A DNA stretch of 32,251 bases from Chlorobaculum sp. (GTDB lineage: Bacteria > Bacteroidota > Chlorobiia > Chlorobiales > Chlorobiaceae): positions 1 through 32,251 of the forward strand of contig JAAXWU010000013.1 of NCBI GenBank assembly GCA_013334855.1. The letters are read 5' to 3'. Position 1 is the first letter of the stretch. Every line of letters begins with the position of its first letter. The notes under the pieces are model-generated. The model saw nothing but the letters and a program-made list of their open reading frames with translations, had not been told where the DNA came from and did no database searches. Shown piece after piece: positions 23,969 to 32,251 of the stretch. The translations under genes were made by a program, and so were the position numbers.

Positions 23969-24988
23969 ATGTTGACCATTGTCGTGGATGCCATGGGTGG
24001 CGACAATGCACCTGCCTGCGTTGTCGAGGGCGTCATCGAGGCTCTCAAGGAGAGCGAAAACCGATTTGAAATCCTGCTGATCGGGCAGGAGGAGAAGGTC
24101 ACGCCTCTCTTGCAGCAGCAGGATACCGCGGGCCTCAACCTCCGCTTCATGCATGCGCCAGAGGTCGTCACCATGGATGACATTCCGGCGATTGCCGTCA
24201 AGACCAAGCAGGAATCCTCCCTTGTCAAAGGACTCAAGCTCTGCAAGTCGAAAGAGGCTGACGCCTATGTGAGCGCTGGCAACACCGGTGCGCAGATGGC
24301 TGCGTCGCTCTTCGTGCTTGGCCGCCTTCCCGGCGTGCTTCGCCCGACCATCTACGCCTACTTCCCGCGACTCGGCGAGGGGCTGACCAACATCGTCGAT
24401 GTCGGCGCGAACGTGGACTGCAAGCCGGAGAATCTGGTGCAGTTCGCCGAGATGCTGACCATCTACCAGCGTTACGGTGCAAATATCGAAAATCCCGTGG
24501 TCGGCCTGCTCAACATCGGAGAGGAGGAGGGCAAAGGCCCCGATTACCTCAAGCAGGCGTGGAAAATGTTGCAGGAGGCGCACCGTGAGCAGAAAATCAA
24601 TTTCATCGGCAATGTCGAGGGGCACGATATTCTCTCAGGGAAGGTCACCATTGTGGTCTGCGATGGCCTTGTCGGCAACACCATCCTGAAGTTCGGCGAG
24701 AGCATTCCTCACTTTCTGGGCGCACTCTTCAAACCGGCGCTCGAAAAGCTGGTCATGGCGGGAAAGCTCGACCAGAATGCTGCGGCAGTGGCCGGCCAGG
24801 CGTTCAAGGCGATATTCGAGCCTTTCGATGTCGAAAAGTGGGGCGGCGTGCCGTTCCTCGGCGTCGATGGCATCTCGATCGTCGGCCACGGACGTTCGAC
24901 TTCACGCGCCATCAAGAACATGATCTACATGGCAGAGCATATGATCGAGCAGCGCGTCAACGAACGCATTGCGGAGATGCTCTCCTGA
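23969..24988 (+). CDS. plsX: Phosphate acyltransferase PlsX
   Basis: 339 residues, full length. Motifs include [13 protein letters not shown] at the N-terminus, [44 protein letters not shown] and [24 protein letters not shown]. PlsX transfers acyl groups from acyl-ACP to phosphate, giving acyl-phosphate for PlsY and so the first step of phospholipid synthesis. It is peripheral to the membrane. The end overlaps an upstream extension of the fabH frame, but the real fabH start is 122 bases later. Confidence 0.96.
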   Translation: MLTIVVDAMGGDNAPACVVEGVIEALKESENRFEILLIGQEEKVTPLLQQQDTAGLNLRFMHAPEVVTMDDIPAIAVKTKQESSLVKGLKLCKSKEADAYVSAGNTGAQMAASLFVLGRLPGVLRPTIYAYFPRLGEGLTNIVDVGANVDCKPENLVQFAEMLTIYQRYGANIENPVVGLLNIGEEEGKGPDYLKQAWKMLQEAHREQKINFIGNVEGHDILSGKVTIVVCDGLVGNTILKFGESIPHFLGALFKPALEKLVMAGKLDQNAAAVAGQAFKAIFEPFDVEKWGGVPFLGVDGISIVGHGRSTSRAIKNMIYMAEHMIEQRVNERIAEMLS

Positions 24989-25109
24989 CTACTTCGACAC
25001 AGCAAGTGATTTTCCGGCGGAACCCCGTCCTGTCCAGCAAGCTTTGCAGAAAAAAGAGACCCTGCGCGATTCCGCCGCGCCCGTTCGTACATCAATGGAA
25101 AACCATACC

Positions 25110-26099
25110 ATGAAAGCAGCCATAACGACGACCGCCAAGTATCTGCCCGAAGAGGTGATGTCCAATCAGGACCTCGAACGCATGCTCGATACCAACGACG
25201 AGTGGATAACGAGCCGTACCGGCATCAAGGAGCGGAGAATTCTCAGGGATCCGGCCAAGGCCACGTCGTACATGTGCACCGAGGTTGCCAAGAGCCTGCT
25301 CGAAAAGCGTGGCATCTCTGCCGACGAGATCGACCTCATCATCGTGGCGACCATGTCGCCCGACATGATCTTCCCCTCGACAGCCTGCCTGGTGCAGGGA
25401 AATATCGGCGCACGTAACGCCTGGGGTTTCGACCTCTCCGCCGCCTGCTCGGGCTTTCTCTACGGCCTCTACACCGGTGCTCAGTTCATCGAATCGGGCA
25501 ACTGCAAGAAGGTGATCGTGATCGGCGCGGACAAAATGTCTTCGATCCTCGACTATACCGACCGTTCGACGGCGATTCTGTTTGGCGACGGCGCTGGCGG
25601 CGTCCTGCTCGAAGCCGCCGCAGAAGAAGGATACGGCGTGCTCGACGCGCGACTCTACTCGGATGGCCTCAACGGCCCGAATCATCTACTGATGCCGGGC
25701 GGCGGCAGCCTTCATCCTGCGTCGCATGAAACGGTCGACCAGCACATGCACTTCATCAAGCAGGATGGCAAGCAGGTGTTCAAGGCAGCGGTCATGGCGA
25801 TGGCCGATGTCGCCGCTGAGATCATGCAGCGCAACAATCTGACGGCGGAGAACATCGACTGGCTCGTGCCGCACCAGGCCAACCAGCGCATCATTCACGC
25901 CACCGCCGATCGGATGGGCATCACCGAAGAGAAGGTGATGATGAACATCGCTCGCTACGGCAACACGACTGCCGGAACCGTGCCGATCTGCCTGGCTGAG
26001 CTCGACGAGCAGGGCAAACTGCACAAGGGATCGAACCTCGTGCTGGTCAGCTTCGGAGCGGGATACACCTGGGGCGGCGTCTACGTCCGCTGGCAGTGA
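25110..26099 (+). CDS. fabH: 3-oxoacyl-ACP synthase III FabH
   Basis: 329 residues from ATG 25110 ([14 protein letters not shown]), the start that aligns with the family; ATG 25095 would add five residues. The catalytic triad is C113 ([11 protein letters not shown]), H255 (VPHQANQR) and N285 (ARYGNTTAG). FabH condenses acetyl-CoA with malonyl-ACP to start fatty acid chains. The C-terminus [15 protein letters not shown] is the standard family end. It sits between plsX and fabD in one transcriptional unit. Confidence 0.96.
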   Translation: MKAAITTTAKYLPEEVMSNQDLERMLDTNDEWITSRTGIKERRILRDPAKATSYMCTEVAKSLLEKRGISADEIDLIIVATMSPDMIFPSTACLVQGNIGARNAWGFDLSAACSGFLYGLYTGAQFIESGNCKKVIVIGADKMSSILDYTDRSTAILFGDGAGGVLLEAAAEEGYGVLDARLYSDGLNGPNHLLMPGGGSLHPASHETVDQHMHFIKQDGKQVFKAAVMAMADVAAEIMQRNNLTAENIDWLVPHQANQRIIHATADRMGITEEKVMMNIARYGNTTAGTVPICLAELDEQGKLHKGSNLVLVSFGAGYTWGGVYVRWQ

Positions 26100-26130
26100 G
26101 CTTCACCATTTATCACCGTAACAACAGGAT

Positions 26131-27048
26131 ATGAAAGCATTTGTTTTCCCCGGTCAGGGTTCCCAGTACTGCGGCATGGGTCGCGATCTGTACGAAAGCT
26201 TCCCCGAAGCGAAGGCGCTCTTGGATCGGGCCGACGCCATTCTCGGCTATTCGATCACAAGCATCATGTTCACCGGCAGCGAGGAGGAGCTGAAGCAGAC
26301 CCGCTACACCCAGCTCGCCATCTTCCTGCACAGCTACGCGGCGGCAACGCTGCTCGGACGCGACGGCGTCTCGATGGCGGCAGGCCACAGCCTCGGCGAG
26401 TACACGGCGCTCTGCTTTGCGGGCGCGATCTCCTTCGAGGATGCGGTGCGACTCGTGGCCAAACGCGGTGAACTGATGCAGAACGCCGGACAGCAGAACC
26501 CCGGCACCATGGCCGCGATCATCGGCATGGCGGACGAAGCGCTCGACTCGCTTTTGCAGGAAGCCAGTGCTTGCGGCATCGTGCAGGCGGCGAACTTCAA
26601 TTCTCCCGGCCAGATCGTCATCTCGGGCGACATCGCCGCCGTGAAGAAAGCGGTCGAACTCGCGCCCTCTAAAGGCGCAAGAATGGCTAAGGAGCTTGTC
26701 GTCTCGGGCGCGTTCCACTCGCCACTGATGAAGCCCGCCGAAAAGGAGCTTGCCGAAACGCTCGACACCATCTCGATCCGCGACGCCGAAATTCCTGTCT
26801 GCATGAATGTCGTGGCCAAACCGGTCACTTCGGCCTCAGAAATCCGAGCGAACCTCATCAGCCAGCTCACCAGCTCGGTGCTCTGGAGCCAGTCGGTGCA
26901 GGCGATGGTTGACGCTGGCGTCACCGAATTTGTCGAGGTCGGCCCGCAAAAGGTGCTTCAGGGCCTCATCAAAAGGATCAGCAAATCAGCGGCGTGCGCG
27001 GGAGTCGATACCGCCGATCAGGTTGCCGCCACGGGCAATCCTGCATAA
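26131..27048 (+). CDS. fabD: Malonyl-CoA:ACP transacylase FabD
   Basis: 305 residues. The N-terminal [10 protein letters not shown] (4-13) forms the oxyanion side, the nucleophile is S87 in GHSLGE (85-90), R112 binds the malonyl carboxylate and H196 in SGAFHSPLM completes the dyad. It loads malonyl groups from CoA onto ACP. Start ATG 26131 has an AGGA site just before it. It lies 31 bases after fabH. Confidence 0.96.
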   Translation: MKAFVFPGQGSQYCGMGRDLYESFPEAKALLDRADAILGYSITSIMFTGSEEELKQTRYTQLAIFLHSYAAATLLGRDGVSMAAGHSLGEYTALCFAGAISFEDAVRLVAKRGELMQNAGQQNPGTMAAIIGMADEALDSLLQEASACGIVQAANFNSPGQIVISGDIAAVKKAVELAPSKGARMAKELVVSGAFHSPLMKPAEKELAETLDTISIRDAEIPVCMNVVAKPVTSASEIRANLISQLTSSVLWSQSVQAMVDAGVTEFVEVGPQKVLQGLIKRISKSAACAGVDTADQVAATGNPA

Positions 27049-27074
27049 TTCTCAGATAAACGCAAAGAAAGATT

Positions 27075-27818
27075 ATGACCATGTTCACAGGAAAAACCGC
27101 CATCGTCACCGGCGCGGCGCGCGGCATCGGCCAGACCATTGCCCTCGATCTCGCCTCGAAAGGCGCTGATCTCGTCATCGGCGACGTCAAGGCGGAGTGG
27201 CTGACGGAAACCGAAGAGGCGCTCAAGCAGCTTGGCGCGAAAGTGAGCTGCAAGGAGCTCGATGTCACCAGCACCGATGCCTGCCAGAAGGTTTTCGACG
27301 AAGTGGCTAAAGAGAATGGCCGCATCGATATTCTCGTCAACAACGCTGGCATCACCCGCGACGGTCTCCTCATGCGCATGAGCGAAGAGGATTGGGACGC
27401 CGTGCTGACGGTGAACCTCAAAGGCGTGTTCAACTGCACCAAGGCGGTCACGCGCACCATGATGAAGCAGCGCTCCGGCTCGATCATCAACATCGCCTCG
27501 ATCATCGGACTCATGGGCAACGCCGGTCAGGCCAACTACGCGGCTTCGAAAGGGGGCGTCATCGCCTTCACCAAGTCGATCGCCAGGGAGATTGCCTCGC
27601 GCAACGTCCGGGTCAACGCCGTCGCCCCGGGCTTCATCTCGTCGAAAATGACCGACGCTCTTTCCGAAGATGTTCGCCAGAAGATGCTCGAAGCGATTCC
27701 GCTGGGCGTTTTCGGCACGCCACAGCATGTGGCCGACGCGGTGGCGTTTCTGGCCAGCGACCAGTCCGCCTACATCACCGGTCAGGTACTGAGCGTCAAC
27801 GGCGGCATGTATATGTAG
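27075..27818 (+). CDS. fabG: 3-oxoacyl-ACP reductase FabG
   Basis: 247 residues. The Rossmann motif is TGAARGIG (12-19), NNAG is at 89-92, and the catalytic tetrad is N114, S142, Y155 and K159 (NYAASK). It reduces 3-oxoacyl-ACP with NADPH. Two ATG codons (27075, 27081) are possible and both leave the motif intact. The C-terminus SVNGGMYM is standard. A structured spacer follows before acpP. Confidence 0.96.
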   Translation: MTMFTGKTAIVTGAARGIGQTIALDLASKGADLVIGDVKAEWLTETEEALKQLGAKVSCKELDVTSTDACQKVFDEVAKENGRIDILVNNAGITRDGLLMRMSEEDWDAVLTVNLKGVFNCTKAVTRTMMKQRSGSIINIASIIGLMGNAGQANYAASKGGVIAFTKSIAREIASRNVRVNAVAPGFISSKMTDALSEDVRQKMLEAIPLGVFGTPQHVADAVAFLASDQSAYITGQVLSVNGGMYM

Positions 27819-27831
27819 TCTAAGCTATCAA

Positions 27832-27920
27832 GAAACGATGGGTTACGGATACCGAAAAGTTCCGGACGCTCATCGTTTCGCCAGTCAGAGCCTCCCTTTG
27901 CCAGGCTGGTTTTTCTTTTT
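27832..27920 (+). promoter_or_regulatory. Tandem hairpins between fabG and acpP
   Basis: First, GAAACGATG (27832-27840) pairs perfectly with CATCGTTTC (27871-27879) over a 30-base loop that itself holds a small CGG/CCG stem. Second, CCAGTC (27881-27886) pairs with GGCTGG (27904-27909, one G-T pair), followed by the T-rich tract 27910-27920. The second is a plausible partial terminator. acpP then starts with its own GGAGA site. This would separate acpP-fabF dosage from the upstream genes, or protect the acpP mRNA after processing. Confidence 0.5.
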
Positions 27921-27975
27921 ATATTAGCAAACTTGAATTTTATCGTTTTCAACCATAAACCCGGAGAACATTGTC

Positions 27976-28218
27976 ATGAGCGCAGACGAAATCAGAGATA
28001 AAGTGTACGATATCATCGTCAGCAAGATGGGTGTCAACAAAGATCAGATCAAGCCGGAATCGGAGTTTTCCAAAGACCTCGGCGCTGATTCGCTCGACAC
28101 GGTCGAACTGATCATGGAACTCGAAAACGAGTTTGACGTGAAAATTCCTGATGAAGCCGCCGAGAAGATCGGTAAGGTTCAGGAGGCTGTCGACTATATC
28201 GTCAACAACATCAAGTAA
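27976..28218 (+). CDS. acpP: Acyl carrier protein
   Basis: 80 residues, acidic and helical. The phosphopantetheine attachment site is S39 in the DSL motif ([12 protein letters not shown]). It carries the growing acyl chain for FabD, FabH, FabF and FabG and donates it to PlsX. GGAGA lies nine bases before ATG 27976. Gene order fabG-acpP-fabF is the common one. Confidence 0.98.
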   Translation: MSADEIRDKVYDIIVSKMGVNKDQIKPESEFSKDLGADSLDTVELIMELENEFDVKIPDEAAEKIGKVQEAVDYIVNNIK

Positions 28219-28281
28219 TTGTAAAGGCATTCTTATCGGGCAGGGCTCGTCCCTGCCTGAACCAACGTTAAATCTGAACAG

Positions 28282-29535
28282 ATGGGTCTTGAACTCAAAA
28301 GAATCGTCGTTACCGGAATCGGGATTCTGTCGCCAATCGGTCTTTCATTGGCTGATTTCTGGAACTCCCTCATGGAGGGCAAAAGCGGCGCCGCGCCGAT
28401 AACATACTTCGACACGACCGATTTCGCGACCACCTTCGCCTGCGAGCTCAAGAATTTCAAGGCCGATGAGTACATCGACCGGAAATCCGCCGACCGCATG
28501 GACCCATTCTGTCAGTACGGCGTGATCTCTGCCGATCAGGCCCTCAAGGATTCAGGCCTCGACCTGACCTCGATCGATCCCACCAGGATCGGCGTGGTGC
28601 ACGGCTCGGGCATTGGCGGTATGACCACTTACGACCAACAGTTCCGCCAGTATCTGGATCGCGGCCCACGCCGGGTCAGCCCGTTCTTCATCCCGATGCT
28701 CATTCCCGACATCGCCGCCGGACAGATTTCGATCCGCAACGGCCTCATGGGACCGAACTACGCAACCGCTTCCGCCTGCGCGACATCGCTGCACGCCGTC
28801 ATGGACGCCGTGATGCTCATCCAGATGGGCATGGCCGACTACATGGTCTGCGGCGGCTCGGAAGCGCCGATCACCGCAATGAGCGTGGCGGGCTTCAATT
28901 CCGCCAAGGCGCTCTCGACCCGGAATGACGCTCCGACGAAGGCTTCGCGTCCGTATGACGTGGATCGCGACGGCTTCGTGATGGGCGAAGGCGCGGGTTC
29001 GCTGGTGCTCGAAACCTACGAATCTGCCGTCAAGCGTGGCGCGAAAATCTACGCCGAGGTTGTCGGCATGGGCGCTTCCGCCGATGCGCACCACCTCACG
29101 GCTCCTCACCCTGAGGGACTTGGCGCGGTCAGCGCGATGACGACCGCCCTGAAGATTGCCGGTATTACGCCGGACAAGATCGATTACGTCAATACCCACG
29201 GCACCTCCACGCCTTTGGGCGACCTCGCTGAAATCAAGGCGGTCAAAAAGCTCTTCGGCGAACACGCCAGCAAGCTCAGCATCAGTTCGACCAAGTCCAT
29301 GACTGGTCATCTGCTCGGCGCGGCGGGCGTCGTCGAATCGATTGCCTGTATCCTTGCGTTGCAGAATCAGATCGTGCCGCCGACCATCAACCTCGACAAT
29401 CTCGATCCCGAGATCGATGTCGATGTAACACCGAACACGCCGAAAGAGCGCAGCATCGAATATGCGCTGAACAACGGATTCGGATTCGGTGGACACAACG
29501 GCTGCCTGATCTTCAGGAAAGCCCCTGCGGCCTGA
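28282..29535 (+). CDS. fabF: 3-oxoacyl-ACP synthase II FabF
   Basis: 417 residues. The thiolase-fold catalytic triad is C166 ([11 protein letters not shown]), H306 ([12 protein letters not shown]) and H343 ([12 protein letters not shown]). It performs the elongation condensations of fatty acid synthesis. [13 protein letters not shown] closes the sequence. The gene follows acpP by 63 bases, and 16 bases separate its stop from rnc. Confidence 0.97.
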   Translation: MGLELKRIVVTGIGILSPIGLSLADFWNSLMEGKSGAAPITYFDTTDFATTFACELKNFKADEYIDRKSADRMDPFCQYGVISADQALKDSGLDLTSIDPTRIGVVHGSGIGGMTTYDQQFRQYLDRGPRRVSPFFIPMLIPDIAAGQISIRNGLMGPNYATASACATSLHAVMDAVMLIQMGMADYMVCGGSEAPITAMSVAGFNSAKALSTRNDAPTKASRPYDVDRDGFVMGEGAGSLVLETYESAVKRGAKIYAEVVGMGASADAHHLTAPHPEGLGAVSAMTTALKIAGITPDKIDYVNTHGTSTPLGDLAEIKAVKKLFGEHASKLSISSTKSMTGHLLGAAGVVESIACILALQNQIVPPTINLDNLDPEIDVDVTPNTPKERSIEYALNNGFGFGGHNGCLIFRKAPAA

Positions 29536-29551
29536 AGAAAATGGCCCGACG

Positions 29552-30385
29552 ATGGCGCACCTGTGGCAAAAGCTGATGTCACTCCCGTTCATTCGTTCAG
29601 AGGCGTCTGAAGCAGCCAGTGACTCTTCGGACGTCTATGCTTCCGAACTACTTCTCGACCCGCGTACGGCCGCGCACCTTGAGCGCTTGACCGGGCGTTC
29701 GTGCAGCAGACAGCTCATCTACCGGACAGCCATGACGCACCGCTCAGTCCTGCATGACCATCAGGGCGAGCAGGCCAAACCGGAATCGAACCAGCGTCTC
29801 GAATTCCTCGGCGACGCCGTGCTTGACCTCCTGATCTCCGACCACCTCTTCAAACTGTTTCCAGATAGCGACGAAGGACACCTGTCAAACAACCGCGCCA
29901 AAATCGTCAACCGCAAATCCCTGGCCGCATTCGCTCTCGAACTGCAACTCGGCGAACACCTCATCATCGGCGACTCCGCCGACAAACAGAAGATACGCAC
30001 CAGCGAATCGGCCCTCGCCGATGCCTTCGAAGCGCTGATCGGCGCGATCTACCTCGACCAGGGGCTGGCCGGAGCCGAGCGATTCGTCATGGAACACGTC
30101 ATCGGCCGTGTCGATCTGAACAAGCTTGTCGAAGCGGAATACAACTACAAAAGCCGCCTGATCGAGTACACCCAGTCACGCCAGTGGCCGCCGCCGCTCT
30201 ATACAGTCATAGCCGAAGAGGGGGCGGAGCACGAAAAAAGTTTCACTGTCGAAGTCTCGTGCAGCGCCTTCACCCTTGGTCGTGGCGTTGCGCCGAGAAA
30301 AAAAGATGCTGAACAGCTTGCCGCCAAAGAGGCCATGAGCCTGCTTGGCAGCAAGGACCCGTTCAGTTCGCCGTCAACGCCGTAA
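29552..30385 (+). CDS. rnc: Ribonuclease III
   Basis: 277 residues. The signature NQRLEFLGDAVLD (80-92) has E84 and D88, and ADAFEALIGAIYLD brings E160; these bind the two Mg ions. Canonical family members have NERLEFLGD, so an N-Q variant is present at the second position. A double-stranded RNA-binding domain spans about 198-268. An N-terminal extension of about 40 residues before the RIII domain is longer than usual. RNase III cuts double-stranded RNA, including rRNA precursors. Genes of the acpP-fabF-rnc order are widespread. Confidence 0.95.
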   Translation: MAHLWQKLMSLPFIRSEASEAASDSSDVYASELLLDPRTAAHLERLTGRSCSRQLIYRTAMTHRSVLHDHQGEQAKPESNQRLEFLGDAVLDLLISDHLFKLFPDSDEGHLSNNRAKIVNRKSLAAFALELQLGEHLIIGDSADKQKIRTSESALADAFEALIGAIYLDQGLAGAERFVMEHVIGRVDLNKLVEAEYNYKSRLIEYTQSRQWPPPLYTVIAEEGAEHEKSFTVEVSCSAFTLGRGVAPRKKDAEQLAAKEAMSLLGSKDPFSSPSTP

Positions 30386-30400
30386 TTCGAACCGTGCGCC

Positions 30401-31117
30401 GTGTCATTCTATTCGAAATTTGCCGGGTATTATGAACAGCTCTTTCCAATCAGGGAGGAGGTGTGGCGATTTCTGAAGGGATATGCTGGAAGCTCGACTG
30501 CTGTGCTCGACGTGGGATGCGGACCTGGACATTACTGTGGCCGGTTTGCTCGCGAAGGATTCCAGGCGACTGGAATAGATCTCGACGAGGCGATGATTGC
30601 CGAAGCGAAGCGCCGGTATCCCGAGGCTGAGTTCCGTTGTCTCGATATGCGCCGCGTCGATGAGGCTGGCAGGAAATTCGGTTGCATCTGGTCAATCGGT
30701 AACGTCATGGCGCACCTTCCTTGCGATGATCTTGCCCCGTTCATCTCCAGAATCCACGCACTGCTCGAAGATGGCGGTTACTGGATCATGCAGGTGATGA
30801 ACGGGGATGCCCTCATGACATTGACAGAGTACGACTTCCCGACACGCACCATCATCGCCGGTGGTACAGGAGCCACCTTTCACCGCCGCTATACATCAAT
30901 TTCGCCCTCGACGTTGCGCTTCACCTTCTCGCTCCGGAATGAAGCGGCAGCATTCTTCGAGGAGTCGATGATGCTCTATCCTGCCAGTTTGAATCGCTAC
31001 CTGTCGCTGCACGAAAGCACCGGATTCCGTCGCGAAGGCATCTTTTCCGATTTCAGCGGCAACTCGTTGCGGAACGATCCCGGCACGGGCCTGGTGCTGG
31101 TGTTCAGAAAAGCGTGA
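30401..31117 (+). CDS. Class I SAM-dependent methyltransferase
   Basis: 238 residues starting with GTG 30401, which begins the family-like SFYSKFAGYYEQLFP; no ATG is suitable. Motif I is VLDVGCGPG (35-43), the acidic residue binding ribose is D60 in TGIDLDEAM, and CLDMRR marks the adenine-contact loop. The architecture is a Methyltransf_25/11-type enzyme; the substrate cannot be inferred. It is 15 bases after rnc and probably the last gene of the operon. Confidence 0.85.
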   Translation: MSFYSKFAGYYEQLFPIREEVWRFLKGYAGSSTAVLDVGCGPGHYCGRFAREGFQATGIDLDEAMIAEAKRRYPEAEFRCLDMRRVDEAGRKFGCIWSIGNVMAHLPCDDLAPFISRIHALLEDGGYWIMQVMNGDALMTLTEYDFPTRTIIAGGTGATFHRRYTSISPSTLRFTFSLRNEAAAFFEESMMLYPASLNRYLSLHESTGFRREGIFSDFSGNSLRNDPGTGLVLVFRKA

Positions 31118-31396
31118 GCGGTTTGTGTGCACATGCTGTTCGCACTACCCTTTACATTAAAACAGGGCTTAGAGGACTGACTTGGGTTTGGGCATAAAGA
31201 CGCTATCCGTGATGACAAATACGGATATAAACGCTTGAAGAGGTGTATCGGGATGAGAATCGGAGATGTTTTGCGTAGTATGTACGTATGAATATCGATT
31301 TAGGGCCGGTGCATACCCCGCAACCCAGTTGCGGGGCAGCTCTTGCTGTCGAGCATGGTCATCGATTGGCGGAACTCAGGAGATTCATATACCGAC
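31118..31396. other. Spacer after the methyltransferase gene
   Basis: No gene is supported. The notable structure is the perfect 9-bp hairpin CCCCGCAAC-CCA-GTTGCGGGG at 31316-31336. Neither strand has a T-tract after it, so it resembles a REP-type palindrome more than a terminator. Confidence 0.4.
31316..31336. repeat. Perfect 9-bp hairpin, REP-like
   Basis: CCCCGCAAC (31316-31324) and GTTGCGGGG (31328-31336) are exact inverted repeats with a 3-base loop. It sits between the ends of the plus-strand methyltransferase gene and the minus-strand 46-aa gene, a place where convergent transcripts end. Confidence 0.5.
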
Positions 31397-31537
31397 TCAA
31401 TAATACCCTGCGTTCTTGTCGATATGCCTCATTGCCAACCATACGCCCATCATTCCCAGCGCCAATACGGCTATGATCTGCAGCTTTGGAGGCAAGCTCG
31501 ACACCTCATTGAGGAGTGGTGTAATAAACTGTTGCAT
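31397..31537 (-). CDS. 46-aa single-pass membrane protein
   Basis: The ATG at 31537 is preceded by AAGAGA at good spacing and opens a clean 46-codon frame. The product starts MQQFITPLLNEVSSLPPKLQ, then has one transmembrane helix (about 21-36, IIAVLALGMMGVWLAM) and a short basic tail RHIDKNAGYY. A -10-like TATGAT with an upstream TG (31576-31581, minus strand) lies about 40 bases before the start. Amphipathic N-terminus plus one helix fits a small membrane subunit or regulator. I do not recognise the family. No annotation pipeline with a 50-aa cut-off would call it. Confidence 0.6.
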   Translation of the reverse strand: MQQFITPLLNEVSSLPPKLQIIAVLALGMMGVWLAMRHIDKNAGYY

Positions 31538-31575
31538 GGCTATTCTCTTTTTTATTTTCGTTAACATCTACCCTT

Positions 31576-31581
31576 ATCATA
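31576..31581 (-). promoter_or_regulatory. Candidate -10 element (TGGTATGAT) for the 46-aa gene
   Basis: On the minus strand TATGAT preceded by TGG forms an extended -10 type motif about 38 bases before the ATG at 31537. No good -35 box is seen at 17 bases, which is tolerable for an extended -10 promoter. Confidence 0.35.
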
Positions 31582-32251
31582 CCACACCTGACGCATATAT
31601 ATAGTCATGAGTGCTCAGTCAGGTATTTCTCATCTTATCTCGAAACATTATATCAACATTGTATGCGAAACTTCATGCTTATGCAAAAAGTTCCTATGAG
31701 CTTATAGGTTCTATTCAGGTGATACATAAACCGCAATTGCAAAGCATCTCAACAACACGGCACAGACTACTTTAACTCATTGTATGGCTGTTGTATAATA
31801 TATGTCACCGCGCATATAAGGTTCAGAAGCAGAAAAATTATTTTTTTTCTGGTTTCTGGTTTGAAATCAAAATCGCTTAAGCGCCTGCGCAACACCATCG
31901 TGCGTAGCCCCTCTGGCAAAGCGGAATGGCTGATGTCGGCTTAACTTGCCAATACACACTGACTTCAAAGCTCATCGCATAGCTTTCCCGGAAAGTACTC
32001 TGGAGCAGTATTAAGGAGAAGATGAAGGAGAGTGATGTCTAAAAAATCTTTTGCCGTGTGTACCGAAGAAGATTTTCTGATTGATGACCCTTGTTGGCTG
32101 TAGTGAGAAGAGTGGTGGAAGAGTTGCTTGTGAGGAGAACCAGTCGATGTGGATATATATCTCTGTAATAGCTGTTGGCTGAAATCAGGCACGGCGCTGC
32201 GGTTTCATCTATATTCTCATGGACAATCATCTACTGCCTTTTAGACGTGGA
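31582..32251. other. AT-rich terminal region without a clear gene
   Basis: About 670 bases, AT-rich around 31610-31870. A 22-codon ORF at 32035-32103 (plus) starts MSKKSFAVCTEEDFLIDDPC and has GAAGGAG just before it, but it is too short to call. An ORF may open at 32219 (MDNHLLPFRRG) and run off the window end, but no ribosome binding site supports it. No RNA gene or CRISPR array is recognised. Confidence 0.4.

Overview
The window looks like a chromosomal segment of a green sulfur bacterium (Chlorobi), most likely close to Chlorobaculum. I infer this from a compact, GC-rich coding style, the run DUF177-rpmF-plsX-fabH-fabD-fabG-acpP-fabF-rnc, a half-length ClpB of the kind I recall from Chlorobaculum tepidum, and conserved small unknown genes. 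The assignment rests on gene content and memory, not on a search.

Layout. 1-660: 3' remnant of an IS3-family element. 876-1715 (-): a secreted trypsin-like protease with a PEP-CTERM sorting tail, followed by about 1.2 kb of AT-rich DNA without a convincing gene. 2954-4959 (+): two von Willebrand A membrane proteins, BatA-like and BatB-like. 5086-5373 (+): a 95-aa unknown. 5564-6892 (+): a ClpB that ends after the first ATPase domain. 6955-7570: non-coding, with a nested inverted-repeat element. 7572-8099 (-): RlpA-like lipoprotein. 8193-9455: a decayed IS256-family element abutting a broken dinD. 9481-12091 (-): feoA-feoB ferrous iron transport and a possible 50-aa ORF. 12231-14025: HIT protein, a lipoprotein and a FISUMP-domain lipoprotein. 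14358-14939 (-): DJ-1/PfpI protein. 15225-18729 (-): znuA-znuC-znuB metal ABC transporter, a 75-aa membrane protein, crcB and a DUF190 gene. 18857-20729 (-): leuA preceded by a leucine-rich leader ORF and an intrinsic terminator, a classical attenuator arrangement. 20930-22746 (-): an overlapping AAA ATPase / DUF4276 (TOPRIM-like) gene pair. 22877-23021 (-): tRNA-Asn and a broken second copy of it. 23191-31117 (+): the fatty-acid/phospholipid initiation cluster, ending in rnc and a methyltransferase. 31118-32251: mostly non-coding, with one credible 46-aa membrane protein on the minus strand.

How the genes work together. The right third is a near-complete type II fatty acid initiation and elongation set: FabD makes malonyl-ACP, FabH starts chains, FabF and FabG extend and reduce them, AcpP carries them and PlsX passes acyl groups to phospholipid synthesis. 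L32 and RNase III are co-located, as in many bacteria. The middle holds metal and ion homeostasis (FeoAB, ZnuABC-like, CrcB fluoride exporter) and leucine biosynthesis.

Best candidates for new biology: the leuA attenuator with an unannotated leader peptide; the ATPase/DUF4276 pair beside a duplicated tRNA-Asn, which resembles the two-gene ATPase+TOPRIM anti-phage systems; the split ClpB; and the small proteins at 31397-31537 and 9481-9633.
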